Positions 24,196 through 33,334 of a stretch of 64,000 nucleotides of DNA are shown here, in pieces (the stretch's first letter is position 1; every line of letters begins with the position of its first letter). Where the stretch lies: positions 47,420-111,419 of the forward strand of contig JAKPOP010000018.1 in NCBI GenBank assembly GCA_029547805.1. The letters are read 5' to 3'. This stretch comes from Deltaproteobacteria bacterium (GTDB lineage Bacteria > Myxococcota_A > UBA9042 > DTJE01). The translations under genes and the position numbers were made by a program. Under the pieces are notes generated by a model. That model did no database searches. It saw nothing but the letters and a program-made list of their open reading frames with translations, and was not told the origin of the DNA.

Positions 24196-24224
24196 AGGAT
24201 ACGGGAGGCGGGCCCCCGGGTCAA
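24196..24224 (-). promoter_or_regulatory. Sigma70-like promoter of the L,D-transpeptidase gene
   Basis: On the minus strand TTGACC (24224-24219), a 17-base spacer and TATCCT (24201-24196), 29 bases before the GTG start. It matches 5 of 6 bases at -35 and 4 of 6 at -10. Confidence 0.6.
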
Positions 24225-24298
24225 TTTCCGGGGCAGCCTGGGACTCGTGGCATCGGTAGGGGCACGGGCCTCGGAGGGAGGGCGACTTCCGGGGCGAT

Positions 24299-25414
24299 CT
24301 AGCCGGAGGCCGCCGCGGCCCGGCGGGCCACCCGGACAGTCCAGAAGAGGGTGAAGGCGACCCCGGCAACGAGGGTCGCGGCGAAGATGGCCAGCATGCC
24401 CCACTGGGGGAAGACCGGAATCGCCTGCAGGGAGAAGTGGTCCTGGAGATAGGCCATCCGGATCTGGTCCCGGACCAGGATCAGGCAGGCCAGTCCCAGG
24501 GCCAGGAAGGTTCCCGAGAGGACCGGGGCGGCGACCCCGCCTCCCCGGGAGGCCAGCAGCGCCGGGAGGGCCGCCGCGATCCCCAGGACGACCACCGCCC
24601 CGGCCAGCACGATCCCGCTCCCGGACAGGACGGATCGCGGGGCCTCGGGAAGCGTCGCGACCCAGGAGGCCAGGCCGACGATCCAGGTCAGCACCCCGAC
24701 CCCGATGCCCTTCCGCCCCCAGGACTCCATCACCGTGGCCGATGCCTCCTGTCCCGGGGTCCGGTGCAGCCGGCGGCCACGCCACCAGACCACGACTCCC
24801 GCCATGGCCGGCGAGAGGCCCAGGAAGGTCAGCAGGCGCGGCAGCAGCGTCGGCTCCCCGAGGTTCAGCGTCGCGCCGCCGGGGTGGGCGGCGTAGATCT
24901 CGAGCCAGCGTCCCGGCGTCATCGCGAGGGTCAGGTTGTTCACGTAGATGAACCCGATGGTCAACATCCCCAGCAGGGCCACGGTCACGATCAGGCCCTG
25001 GGCCCCCGGACGACGGTCCCGGGTCAGTCGGTGGGCATAGAGGGCACCGTAGGCCAGGATGAGCAAGGGGATGACCGAGATCCAGAAAACGCCGACCAGC
25101 ACCGAGGAGGCGTAGAAGAACTGGCCGTAGAGCAACTGCACGAACAGCAGGGGCGGGATCCCGAAGGTGACCAGATAGGAGAATCCCAGGGGGGCGACCG
25201 TGCCCAGGAACCGGGCGATCTCCTGCCGGGCCGGGTCAGGTTGCCGCCGGGCGAGGGCCATCAGCAGCACGCTGCCCAGCGTGAAGTGGACGGCCAGCAG
25301 GTGCAGCGTGAAGGTCAGGTAGGCCAGGGCCAGGATCACCACCGCCGGGGCCGGAAGGCCCACCGGATCAAAGGGGGGCAGGGGGATGCCGGCGTTCGGG
25401 GTCCACTGGTTCAT
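24299..25414 (-). CDS. Polytopic membrane subunit paired with the bd-type subunit
   Basis: A 371-residue protein with about nine hydrophobic helices and few charged loops. Histidines in the first helices (FTLHLLAVHFTLGSVLL) resemble the HFxxG pattern of bd-family subunits. Its ATG overlaps the stop of the bd-type subunit gene, and it is the last gene of the Rieske/cytochrome b/bd operon. It most likely fills the place of CydB as second membrane subunit, although sequence resemblance to ordinary CydB is slight. It has no c-type heme site. Confidence 0.7.
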   Translation of the reverse strand: MNQWTPNAGIPLPPFDPVGLPAPAVVILALAYLTFTLHLLAVHFTLGSVLLMALARRQPDPARQEIARFLGTVAPLGFSYLVTFGIPPLLFVQLLYGQFFYASSVLVGVFWISVIPLLILAYGALYAHRLTRDRRPGAQGLIVTVALLGMLTIGFIYVNNLTLAMTPGRWLEIYAAHPGGATLNLGEPTLLPRLLTFLGLSPAMAGVVVWWRGRRLHRTPGQEASATVMESWGRKGIGVGVLTWIVGLASWVATLPEAPRSVLSGSGIVLAGAVVVLGIAAALPALLASRGGGVAAPVLSGTFLALGLACLILVRDQIRMAYLQDHFSLQAIPVFPQWGMLAIFAATLVAGVAFTLFWTVRVARRAAAASG

Positions 25415-26868
25415 GGCTGGGCCTCCCGGGGCTGGTCGGTATCGGCAGCGGCCTGGGGCGGGTTCGCTGGGGGGGGCGCAGGGGGCGGGGCCTTCGCCGC
25501 CTCGGCCTTGCGGGCCGCCTCCAGGACGTCCCGGCCGTCCAGCGTCTTCCCATGGAGGTCCAGCAGGTAGGCCGCCAGGGCGGCCCGGTCCTCGGCGGAC
25601 CCCTGGAACGGGGGCATCACCCCCTGTTCATGCATGGTCTGGAACCAGCGGAAGGCAAACTCGGGGGTCCAGGAGGCGGTTCGGGAGAGGATGCCCCGAT
25701 ACCCCTCCCGGGTATGGCAGGAGGCGCACTGGAGCCGGAAGACCCACTCGCCGTGTTCCCGGCTCAGGGGCTCGACGCCGGGATGCCACCGGGCCCGACC
25801 CAGGAAGGGGGCCTGCAGGACCGGTGCCCCGGCATCAACGTCCTTGCGCCACAGGGAGTTCGAGTAGAGGGTGCCGTGGAGGACGTAGGGCTTCCGGGCC
25901 ATCTCCCGGAAGAACTCGGCGCCCATGAGGCCCATCTGGACGATCACCATCAGGGCCACGGCCACCCCGGTGGTGACGACCCGGGGGCGGAAGACCGCGA
26001 TGAGGACCCCGGCCATCACCGCCGCTCCCGCCACACCGGCCAGGATCAGGTGGCGCGTGATGGCCGTCAACCGGCCGCCGCCGAGCCCGGCGACCCCGTC
26101 CTGGACCATCTTCACGGTGTTCTCGGGCAGCGTGGACCAGTACCAGGCGAACAGCAGGGGGACCAGGATGGCGGCCGGGATCACGAAGGAGGCGCTGAAG
26201 CGCACCACCCGGGGCTTCAAGGGGTCCTCGGACTCCAGACGACCGGCGATCAACAGGCCCCCGAGCCCACCGATCAGGAACATCGTGACCGTGCGCAGGA
26301 TGAGGGACGGCCAGAAGGAGGGGTTGAAGAACCCCGCGGTCAGGTCCCGGTTCTCGAGGGTCCAGCCTCCCGGGGTCAGCATGAAGGACAGGATCCCGTT
26401 GATGATGAAGAGCGAGAACCAGGACACCCCGAAGTAGGCCCCCGCCAGTAACACCTGATCCTTCTGGGGGTTGTGCTTCCAGCCGTAGTAGTACAGGTAC
26501 AGCAGCGAGAGTTCCGCCAGGAAGACCACCCACTCGGTGGCCCAGGCGAAGACGAACTGGTGGATCAGGAGGCTCGTTCCCTCGGGGCTGGCCAGGGCGA
26601 TGGCGAACCAGATGCCGACGCCGGTCATCGCCCCGAAGACCGTCGTGAAGACCAGGAAGAAGGTCGCGTAGCGGTGCAGGAAGTCCCGCACCCGCTCCCC
26701 GTCCTCCAGGCGACCGGATTGATGAAGGCGACGGGCCCACCACTCGGCCAGGAAGAGGAAGGCGCCTCCTCCGATGGCGAAGTGGGACACCAGGACGTGG
26801 AAGACGGCGATGATCGCCACCACCAGGCCGGCGCCGAGCACCGGGAGGTCCCAGACGGGATAGTTCAT
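25411..26868 (-). CDS. Cytochrome bd-type subunit I homologue with C-terminal c-type heme domain
   Basis: The first about 330 residues form a CydA-like helical bundle: the N-terminal heme-ligand region FHVLVSHFAIGGGAFLF (His24, His29), the FGAMTGVGIWFAIALASPEGTSLL loop and the acidic helix ATEWVVFLAELSLLYLYYYGW. A soluble C-terminal domain carries CASCH (Cys381-His385) and a Pro/Ala-rich tail. This matches the OR-C group of the bd oxygen-reductase superfamily, in which subunit I carries heme c, rather than classic quinol-oxidising CydA. Co-transcription with a Rieske protein and cytochrome b suggests electrons arrive through a bc-type complex. Whether oxygen is the acceptor is inference. Confidence 0.82.
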   Translation of the reverse strand: MNYPVWDLPVLGAGLVVAIIAVFHVLVSHFAIGGGAFLFLAEWWARRLHQSGRLEDGERVRDFLHRYATFFLVFTTVFGAMTGVGIWFAIALASPEGTSLLIHQFVFAWATEWVVFLAELSLLYLYYYGWKHNPQKDQVLLAGAYFGVSWFSLFIINGILSFMLTPGGWTLENRDLTAGFFNPSFWPSLILRTVTMFLIGGLGGLLIAGRLESEDPLKPRVVRFSASFVIPAAILVPLLFAWYWSTLPENTVKMVQDGVAGLGGGRLTAITRHLILAGVAGAAVMAGVLIAVFRPRVVTTGVAVALMVIVQMGLMGAEFFREMARKPYVLHGTLYSNSLWRKDVDAGAPVLQAPFLGRARWHPGVEPLSREHGEWVFRLQCASCHTREGYRGILSRTASWTPEFAFRWFQTMHEQGVMPPFQGSAEDRAALAAYLLDLHGKTLDGRDVLEAARKAEAAKAPPPAPPPANPPQAAADTDQPREAQP

Positions 26869-26881
26869 CGGTGTCCTCGCT

Positions 26882-27994
26882 TCATGACAGGAAGCCCCAG
26901 AGGGTCATCGCCACGAGCCCGGCGAGCCCCGCGATTCCCATGCGCGTGGCCAGGCGACCCCGGGCGTCGGCGGGGATGCTGCGGTCCCAGAAGGGAACCA
27001 GCACCATCGCCAGGGGGACCAGAGCGAGCAGGGCCTGTCCCAGGAGTTCCAGGGAACCGGGAAAGAGTTTCAGGGCCTGGTACTGGGACAGGAAATACCA
27101 CTCGGGCTTGATGCCCTCCGGGGCCGAGGCGGCGGGGTTCGCCTCGGGGTCCAGGGCCCGGGGCGCCAGGGCGGCCAGGGCCACCAGCAGGACCCCCAGG
27201 GCCAGCCAGACCGGGACCTCGGCCACCAGGAACTCACCGAAGAACTTGTGATATTTCCGCTTCTCGGGGGGCATGGCCCGGAAGGAATCCGGTTCGCTGA
27301 CCCCCTGAATCTGCACGAAGGTCAGGTGCAGGGTGATCAGACCCAGCACCACGAGGGGCAGGACCACGACGTGCAACGGGAAGAAGCGGTTGATCGTCGC
27401 CACGGTGACGTCGGGTCCCCCCCGGATCAGGTCCGCCAGGAGTCCCCCGATCAGAGGGGCCTTCTCGATCTCCGAGATCCCGACGCGGGTGGCGAAGAAG
27501 GACAGGTCGTCCCACGGGAGCAGGTAGCCCGAGAACCCGAAGGCCATCGACAGTCCCGCCAGCATGAGGCCCGTGACCCAGGTCATCTCCCGGGGAGGAC
27601 GGTAGGCCTTCAGGAAGAAGGTGCTGAAGAGGTGCAGGAAGATGGCCAGGATCATCAGGTTCGCGGCCCAGTGGTGGATGCTGCGGATCAGGGCACCGTA
27701 GGGGACCTCCATCACGATGCGCTGGACCGACTGCCAGGGCTGCCCGGGGTCGTAATAGACCATCAGCAGGATGCCGGTGATCACCTGGACCGTGAAGAAG
27801 AACAGCACGATCCCTCCCATCGCGTACCAGACCGAGTGGCGATGCCGGGGGACCCGCTTCTCGGCCAGATGCTCGACGATGGGCCAGACGGGATAGCGGG
27901 CCAGGAGCCATCTCGTGGCCCGGCCGGCCCGGGTATCCGGGGGGGGGAGGCGGCGATCCGCTTCCGGGGGGATCGGGGAGAGGTCGGATGACAT
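26882..27994 (-). CDS. Cytochrome b of a bc-type complex
   Basis: A 370-residue full-length cytochrome b. Heme-ligand histidine pairs lie in IRSIHHWAANLMILAIFLHLF and FPLHVVVLPLVVLGLITLHL. The quinol-oxidation site motif PEWYFL is present (KPEWYFLSQYQALK), together with GYLLPWDDLSFFATRVG. It has about eight helices, the N- and C-terminal parts being fused as in bc1 and unlike split b6/subunit IV. It follows the Rieske gene by 25 bases and precedes the bd-type subunit by 13. Confidence 0.93.
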   Translation of the reverse strand: MSSDLSPIPPEADRRLPPPDTRAGRATRWLLARYPVWPIVEHLAEKRVPRHRHSVWYAMGGIVLFFFTVQVITGILLMVYYDPGQPWQSVQRIVMEVPYGALIRSIHHWAANLMILAIFLHLFSTFFLKAYRPPREMTWVTGLMLAGLSMAFGFSGYLLPWDDLSFFATRVGISEIEKAPLIGGLLADLIRGGPDVTVATINRFFPLHVVVLPLVVLGLITLHLTFVQIQGVSEPDSFRAMPPEKRKYHKFFGEFLVAEVPVWLALGVLLVALAALAPRALDPEANPAASAPEGIKPEWYFLSQYQALKLFPGSLELLGQALLALVPLAMVLVPFWDRSIPADARGRLATRMGIAGLAGLVAMTLWGFLS

Positions 27995-28019
27995 GGGCCC
28001 TCCGATGCGGTCTTCCGGG

Positions 28020-28490
28020 TCAAGAGGACATGGGCGACACGAAGAGGGAGTCTCCCTCGGCGGTCACCCGCAGCGGCGTCAGGGGTCGAGGGGGCGGGCC
28101 CGCGATGTTGCGGCCCTCCAGGTCATAGGTCCCACCGTGGCAGTTGCAGTAGATGCGATCCCCCTGGAACTGGACGTTGCATCCGGCATGGGTGCACTTG
28201 GAGTCGAAGGCCCGCAACTGTCCGTCCGGACCTCGGAACACCACGAGCCCCCGGCCGCCGTAGGACCCGTTGGATCCCTGCCCTGGCCGGGCGACGTCAC
28301 CGGGGGCGACTCCCTTCACCAGGGCCTTTCCTTCGCCGCCGAAGGGGTCCGGCGGGGGACGGGGGCTCAGGTATCGGAACACGGGCCAGGCCACTGCCGC
28401 GAGCCAGGCCACCGTCAGGCCGCCCAGCACCGCCAGGAAGCCCCGGCGTCCCGTGGCTCCCTCCTCCACGACTTCCCCGCGGTCGGACAT
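28020..28490 (-). CDS. Rieske [2Fe-2S] protein of the bc-type complex
   Basis: A 156-residue protein with an N-terminal twin-arginine-like GRRGFLAVLGGLTVAW anchor and the cluster motifs CTHAGC and CNCHGGTYD. It is the first gene of the operon, followed by cytochrome b. Its sequence differs clearly from the other Rieske protein at 15692, so the organism has two distinct quinol-oxidising Rieske modules in this window. Confidence 0.93.
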   Translation of the reverse strand: MSDRGEVVEEGATGRRGFLAVLGGLTVAWLAAVAWPVFRYLSPRPPPDPFGGEGKALVKGVAPGDVARPGQGSNGSYGGRGLVVFRGPDGQLRAFDSKCTHAGCNVQFQGDRIYCNCHGGTYDLEGRNIAGPPPRPLTPLRVTAEGDSLFVSPMSS

Positions 28491-28584
28491 CGCCTCTCTC
28501 CTCGGGACGATGGAACTTCGCCACCTCCCGAGAACCGGGAGGGGGCCATTCGGAGGCCGGTCCTTCCTGGACCTCCTGGGCCGG

Positions 28585-28614
28585 AGTATCCCGAGGGGCT
28601 CGGGCGGGTGTCAA
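28585..28614 (-). promoter_or_regulatory. Sigma70-like promoter of the Rieske/cytochrome b/bd operon
   Basis: On the minus strand TTGACA (28614-28609), an 18-base spacer and GATACT (28590-28585), 94 bases upstream of the Rieske ATG. The rest of the 312-base gap (28491-28802) holds no convincing gene. Confidence 0.6.
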
Positions 28615-28802
28615 GGATTTCGGTATTCAAGGGCCTGGGACCTTGGCTTGCGAGCGGTCCTGCGGGGTCAGAGGGGTGGCCCGGGGTGGGGCATCGACCG
28701 GACAAGAGGGCGATCCGGGAGGCCCCAGGATGTCCGGTGTCGCAACAACAGGACAGGCGACGGTTGGTTGGGTGGGGTCCGTTGATGACTGTCCCCGGGG
28801 GG

Positions 28803-31361
28803 TCAGAAGGACCCCTTGAGGCCCAGCACCGGCAGGATGGTCAGACCGTTCAGGTTGGCCCGCTGGGAGTAGTCGTAGTTGTAGAGGATGGCCTCGGCGT
28901 TCTTGGCGTTGTAGGCGTTCTGCAGTTCCAGGTAGAGGCCCAGGCGCCAGGTGTCATAGACCCACTCCTTGTCCACCCGGAGGTCCAGCTGGTGGAAAAG
29001 GGGCAGGCGGGCGCTGTTGATCCGGGCGGCCGGGACCGCCACGTAGCGGTCCAGGTCCGAGTCGTACCGGGAGCCCTCGATGGGGGTGTAGGGGAAGCCC
29101 GAGGTCAGGCGGAATCGCCCGCCGATGGTCCAGTGCCGGGGCAGTTCGTAGGACGCCAGGATGTTGAGCAGGTGGGTCTGGTCGTAGTCCGACAGGCGCC
29201 AGGCCCGGGCCAGGGGGTCCCAGATCTCGGACCGGACGAAGGTGTAGGCCACCCACCCGAAGAGCCGTCCCCCCGGGTTCAGGCGCACCAGGACGTCGAA
29301 GCCGTAGGCCCGGCCCTTGCCGTCGTTGGTGTAGCGCACGGTCCGGTCGTCGCTGGCCTCGGCCCGGCGGAAGAGCCACTTGAAGAAGCCGTCGGCCTGC
29401 ACCGAGAGGCGGTCGGTCGGAAGGTACTCGATGCCCAGGAGGGCATGGGCGGCGGCCTCGGGCTTCAGGCCCGGGTTGCCCAGGTCCCGGACGTAGGCGA
29501 AGACCGGCGGCGGCTGCTGGTAGAGGCCCCCGGCGGCCCGGAGGAACAGCCGGTCCTTGAGGACCTCGACCCGGGTCGAGAGGCGGGGGTCCACCGACCA
29601 GGCCTTCCAGTCGCCGAAGTAGCCGTCCAGGCGCACCGACGGGACGATGGTCCACGCATCGAAGGGCCGCCACTCCACCGAGAGATAGGGGGCCACCGAT
29701 CCCAAAGCCTGGGTCCCGTCCAGACGGACCTTCTCCCGGGCCCCGATGGGAATGCCCACCGCACCCTGGCGGTCCGGGGCGGTCGTCAGGGCCTCGTACC
29801 ACGACGGCTGGTACCACCCGTCCAGGCCCAGGTGGAGGCGCACCCGGGCATGGGGATTGAAGGTGAACTCCTCCCGGAGGCGGATCGGCAGGGACGAGAT
29901 GTGGTAGTCGAGGCTGTTGAACAGGTTGAAGTCCATCCGGTTCAGGGCCACCTGGGCCGAGAGGACGTTGGACATGCCCCCGGTCCCCTCCCAGGACCAC
30001 CGGGCCTGGAGGTTGTGCCCCGCCATCGACAGCGAGGCGGTCCCGACGAAGGCCGGTTCCTGGGTGTTGGCCTTCTTGTTCACCACGACCAGGGCGTCGT
30101 CGGTGCCGAAGAGGAACAGGGAGAACCGGTGCCGCCCCCACCGGTGCTGGACCCGGGCCTGATAGTCGTAGTACCGGGGCGCGGTCTGGAGCGCCGCGTC
30201 CTGGCCGAAGGAGACCGCCGACAGGATCGCGTCCAGGTACGACCGCCGGAACGCGAACTGGAAGTCCCCGTTCTCGCTGTAGGGCAGCCCGACGTAGAGG
30301 CCGGCGTGGATCAGGTTCATGTCCACCGACCCCCGGAGCCGGTCCAATGGGGCCTCCTTCACCTTCACATCCACGATGCCTCCCGAGGCGCGGCCCTGGG
30401 AGGCATCGAAGCCCGCCGGCACGAAGTCGATCTTCTCGATGAACTCGGGCTGGATGGTCGAGTACACCCCCCCGAAGTGGTAGAGCATCACGAAGGGCAG
30501 GCCGTCGATCAGGACCTGGGTGTCGAAGGGGGGGCTGCCGAAGACCACCAGCTGGCCGGTGCCGAAGGCCGACCGGGCGATGCCCGGCAGGTTCTCGACC
30601 ATCTTCAGGGGGTCGCCACCGGACCCGGGCAGCCGACGGAGTTCCTCGGCCTGCAGGGTCTGGCGGGCCACGAACCGGACCTCCCGGGGAGCCCGGATCA
30701 CGGTCTGGTTCGTCGAGTCGAAGCGCCGATCCAGCCGGAGGGTCTGCTCCCCGACCTCCCCGTCCTTCACGGTGAAGGGCTGGCGGACCTCGGCGAAGGG
30801 GTCCGGCGGCAGGTAGAGGGTGTAGGTCCCCGGGGGCAGGTCGCTGACCTCCAGGATGCCGTTTTCGGAGGTGAAGGGGCGACCGGTCTCCTCCACAAGG
30901 GCCGTGACCCCATCCAGGGGCCGGGCGTCCCGGTACCCCTTCTCCAGCAGTCGGAAGCGGAAGACCACCTGCCGTTCCTTGGGCTGGATGTCGAAGGCGT
31001 ACCGATAGGTGACCTGCACGGGCACCGGTTGTCCCTGGTAGCGGGCCGGCTGGAACCGGAAGCCCCGGGCCGCCTCCAGGGCCGGCCCGGCGAGGCGTTC
31101 GTCGTCGGCCTGGGCCACCTCGGCCTCCCCGACCTGGCCGTTCTCATCGATGGTCAGGGTCAGCGTGACCGTGTAGGTCCCGGGGACGACGTCCAGGTCT
31201 GGGGGAAGCGTCGCCTCCCGGAACTCCTGCAGCACCGGGGGTTCCAGTGCCTCGGCAGGGCCAGCGGCCTCGGCCGCCGGGGCCTCCGCCGGGGGTGGGG
31301 TCTCCTGGGCCAGGGCCGGGGCAGCGATGCCGATCATCCACCAGAGGTTGCGGGCTTTCAT
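28803..31361 (-). CDS. TonB-dependent outer-membrane receptor with N-terminal TonB C-terminal-like domain
   Basis: An 852-residue protein with a signal peptide (ending PALAQ). The Pro/Ala/Glu linker is followed by a TonB_C-like module at about residues 45-125 (TYTVTLTLTIDENGQVGEAEV ... ARGFRFQPARYQGQPVPVQV, in part), and a carboxypeptidase-regulatory-type beta domain follows. The plug spans about 225-330 (LPGSGGDPLKMVENLPGIAR, VLIDGLPFVMLYHFGG) and the rest is a 22-strand-type barrel. The start is ATG 31361 behind GGAGGTG. It ends an operon with exbB, exbD and tonB. Having TonB's own periplasmic domain on the receptor is unusual outside delta-type proteobacteria. The substrate is unknown. Confidence 0.88.
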   Translation of the reverse strand: MKARNLWWMIGIAAPALAQETPPPAEAPAAEAAGPAEALEPPVLQEFREATLPPDLDVVPGTYTVTLTLTIDENGQVGEAEVAQADDERLAGPALEAARGFRFQPARYQGQPVPVQVTYRYAFDIQPKERQVVFRFRLLEKGYRDARPLDGVTALVEETGRPFTSENGILEVSDLPPGTYTLYLPPDPFAEVRQPFTVKDGEVGEQTLRLDRRFDSTNQTVIRAPREVRFVARQTLQAEELRRLPGSGGDPLKMVENLPGIARSAFGTGQLVVFGSPPFDTQVLIDGLPFVMLYHFGGVYSTIQPEFIEKIDFVPAGFDASQGRASGGIVDVKVKEAPLDRLRGSVDMNLIHAGLYVGLPYSENGDFQFAFRRSYLDAILSAVSFGQDAALQTAPRYYDYQARVQHRWGRHRFSLFLFGTDDALVVVNKKANTQEPAFVGTASLSMAGHNLQARWSWEGTGGMSNVLSAQVALNRMDFNLFNSLDYHISSLPIRLREEFTFNPHARVRLHLGLDGWYQPSWYEALTTAPDRQGAVGIPIGAREKVRLDGTQALGSVAPYLSVEWRPFDAWTIVPSVRLDGYFGDWKAWSVDPRLSTRVEVLKDRLFLRAAGGLYQQPPPVFAYVRDLGNPGLKPEAAAHALLGIEYLPTDRLSVQADGFFKWLFRRAEASDDRTVRYTNDGKGRAYGFDVLVRLNPGGRLFGWVAYTFVRSEIWDPLARAWRLSDYDQTHLLNILASYELPRHWTIGGRFRLTSGFPYTPIEGSRYDSDLDRYVAVPAARINSARLPLFHQLDLRVDKEWVYDTWRLGLYLELQNAYNAKNAEAILYNYDYSQRANLNGLTILPVLGLKGSF

Positions 31362-32539
31362 GGCGCACCTCCGGTCGTCTCGGCCAGCGCCGGCGGCAGG
31401 ACCTCGGGCGCCGGCGGTTGCCAGTCCTTCGGGGCCCCATCCGGGGGCAGGCACCGGTCGTCATCCCCCCGCTGGACCTGGAAGGTCACGAAGTCCATGC
31501 CCAGGCGGTCATCCCGGGCCACGACCCAGACCGGGAACGACTCCGGAAAGTCCTCGGCCTCCGGGAGGGCCAGCACGTTGCCCAGTTGCAGGGGGTCCGT
31601 GGGATTCACGGTGGCCGTGGAGGACTTGATCCGGTCGAACTCTCCCCAGGTGGCCAGCCAGGAGAAGAACCAGTATTCGTCCTCCATCTGGCCGGTCTCC
31701 GAGGGATGGGCCTCCCGGGCTCCCGGCAGGAACCGGGGCTCCAGTCGCAGGTCCTGTCCCGGGCAGGCCAGCACCCGGGCATCCGACGGGCCACCGGTGG
31801 CAGTGATGCGCCGGAGGTCGGCCCCTTCCGTGGGCTCCAGCCAGAGGGAGAAGGCCGGGTTCCGGTTCGCGGGGTTGTCGGCGGTGACCCGGCGGAAGAA
31901 GACCCGCTTGTAGGCATCCTGGGTCCGGGTGTCCCGGCCGTTCTCCCAGGTGACCTGGAGGTGGAAGGTCACGTCCTGTCCCGCCTCCACCAGACAGGTC
32001 CGGAGGCCCTCGAAGGCCGGGTCCACGCAGGGGGCCGTCTCCTGGTCGTTTGTCTGGAGGCACTGGTCCCAGGTCTTCAGCAGGTCCAGCAGGCAGGTGT
32101 CCGACTGCGTCACGGTCTGTTTCAGGAACTCCAGGACGTCGGGCGTCAGAGGCCGGAGGAGTTCCAGGGCCGCCCAGAGCAGGGCCCCTTCGAAGAAGAC
32201 GCTTCGGGTCGAGAGGTCTCCCTCCAGGGGTGTCTCGTCGATGGCGCAACGGTAGGCCGCCTGGGCGCCCAGGTTCAGGGGACAGACGGTCCAGCGCATC
32301 TCCTGGACCTCCCAGGGGCCCGGGGCTCCGTCCGGAGGCTCCTCGGGGGCGGCCAGCAGGGCCGTCAGGGTCACGTCCCCCTGGGTCTCGGGCTGGAAGT
32401 CCACCTCCGGCGGGTCGGCCCGGATGCCGATCACCCGAGGTTCCAGTATCAGAGACTGAGGGTCGAAATCCGGCGTGCAGGCGGCCGTCGGGAGCAGCAG
32501 CCACGCCAGGCCGGGGGTCCACGCAGGCAGTGTTCTCAT
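31358..32539 (-). CDS. Lipoprotein of unknown function in the TonB operon
   Basis: A 393-residue predicted lipoprotein (lipobox LLPTAAC) with six further cysteines in its central part. Segments such as EPRVIGIRADPPEVDF resemble the start of a recurrent family of delta-proteobacterial cell-surface lipoproteins, but no function is established. The start is ATG 32539 behind GAGGTG. Gene order (tonB before, receptor after, ATGA overlap with the receptor) suggests it is a surface partner of the receptor, perhaps for substrate capture; this is inference. Confidence 0.78.
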   Translation of the reverse strand: MRTLPAWTPGLAWLLLPTAACTPDFDPQSLILEPRVIGIRADPPEVDFQPETQGDVTLTALLAAPEEPPDGAPGPWEVQEMRWTVCPLNLGAQAAYRCAIDETPLEGDLSTRSVFFEGALLWAALELLRPLTPDVLEFLKQTVTQSDTCLLDLLKTWDQCLQTNDQETAPCVDPAFEGLRTCLVEAGQDVTFHLQVTWENGRDTRTQDAYKRVFFRRVTADNPANRNPAFSLWLEPTEGADLRRITATGGPSDARVLACPGQDLRLEPRFLPGAREAHPSETGQMEDEYWFFSWLATWGEFDRIKSSTATVNPTDPLQLGNVLALPEAEDFPESFPVWVVARDDRLGMDFVTFQVQRGDDDRCLPPDGAPKDWQPPAPEVLPPALAETTGGAP

Positions 32540-32547
32540 CGGCCACC

Positions 32548-33327
32548 TCAAGGTTCCGGGAGAAAGACCACGGTCCAGGCCACCTGGTAGGGGATCGGCA
32601 CCCCGTCCCGGGTGGCGGGCTCGAAGCGCAGGCGCAACACGGTGCGGCGGGCCTCCTCGTCGAAGGCCGGGAGGTCCCCCTTGCGCACCTCCGCCTTCGT
32701 CACCTCGCCTTCGGCACTCACGGTCAGCAGCAGTTCGACCCGGACCACCCGGCCCAGGTCCCGGTGGGCCTCGGGGTAGGTCCCCTGGACCCGGTTCAGG
32801 GCCTTCGGGGGCTTCACCACGGGCTTCCGAGCCTCCGGCTGGGCCTCCTCCTGGCCCGTGCCCGTCCCGGAGGGGCGGTCCGCCTCCTTCCGGAAACCCG
32901 TGGCGTCCCGGGTCGGGTCTCCGAAGAGGTTGCTCTCGGCGCCGGTCTGCACCGCCACGGTGCCCTGGAGGGCCACGTTGGACAGCACGAATGGGGCGGG
33001 CTTCTTCGGGGGGGCCGTCGTCGCCTCCGGGGCCGGGTTGGCCGGTGGCGGTGGGGCCTCCCGAGGCGCCGGGGGGGCCTTCCGGGGGCGATCCGGGGCC
33101 GGCGGCGGCACGGCGGGAGGGACCGGTCGGGGGGCTGGCGGGGGTGGCAGGGGCTCCTCGGCGGCCCGCTGGACCTCCCGGATCACCGCGACCGCAACGG
33201 GTCTGGGTGTCGGTCGCCGGGGTGGCGGCTCAACGGTCCGGGGCGGCTGACGGGGGACCACCAGGGGCACCAGGGCATGGAGGGCGAGCGAGAGGATCAC
33301 CGCGATCGCGAGGCGCCTTCCGTACAT
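32548..33327 (-). CDS. tonB: TonB energy-transducing protein
   Basis: A 259-residue protein with an N-terminal transmembrane anchor (about 6-24), a long Pro/Ala/Arg-rich periplasm-spanning region and a C-terminal TonB_C domain (RVVRVELLLTVSAEGEVTKAEV ... RLRFEPATRDGVPIPYQVAW, in part). It transmits proton-motive force from ExbB/ExbD to outer-membrane receptors. It lies 7 bases after exbD and 8 before the lipoprotein gene. Confidence 0.93.
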   Translation of the reverse strand: MYGRRLAIAVILSLALHALVPLVVPRQPPRTVEPPPRRPTPRPVAVAVIREVQRAAEEPLPPPPAPRPVPPAVPPPAPDRPRKAPPAPREAPPPPANPAPEATTAPPKKPAPFVLSNVALQGTVAVQTGAESNLFGDPTRDATGFRKEADRPSGTGTGQEEAQPEARKPVVKPPKALNRVQGTYPEAHRDLGRVVRVELLLTVSAEGEVTKAEVRKGDLPAFDEEARRTVLRLRFEPATRDGVPIPYQVAWTVVFLPEP

Positions 33328-33334
33328 GCAGTCC

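Noticed and set aside
27915..31913. Plus-strand open frame of 1332 codons
   Set aside because: It runs antisense through the Rieske gene and the TonB-dependent receptor and has no recognisable domain.
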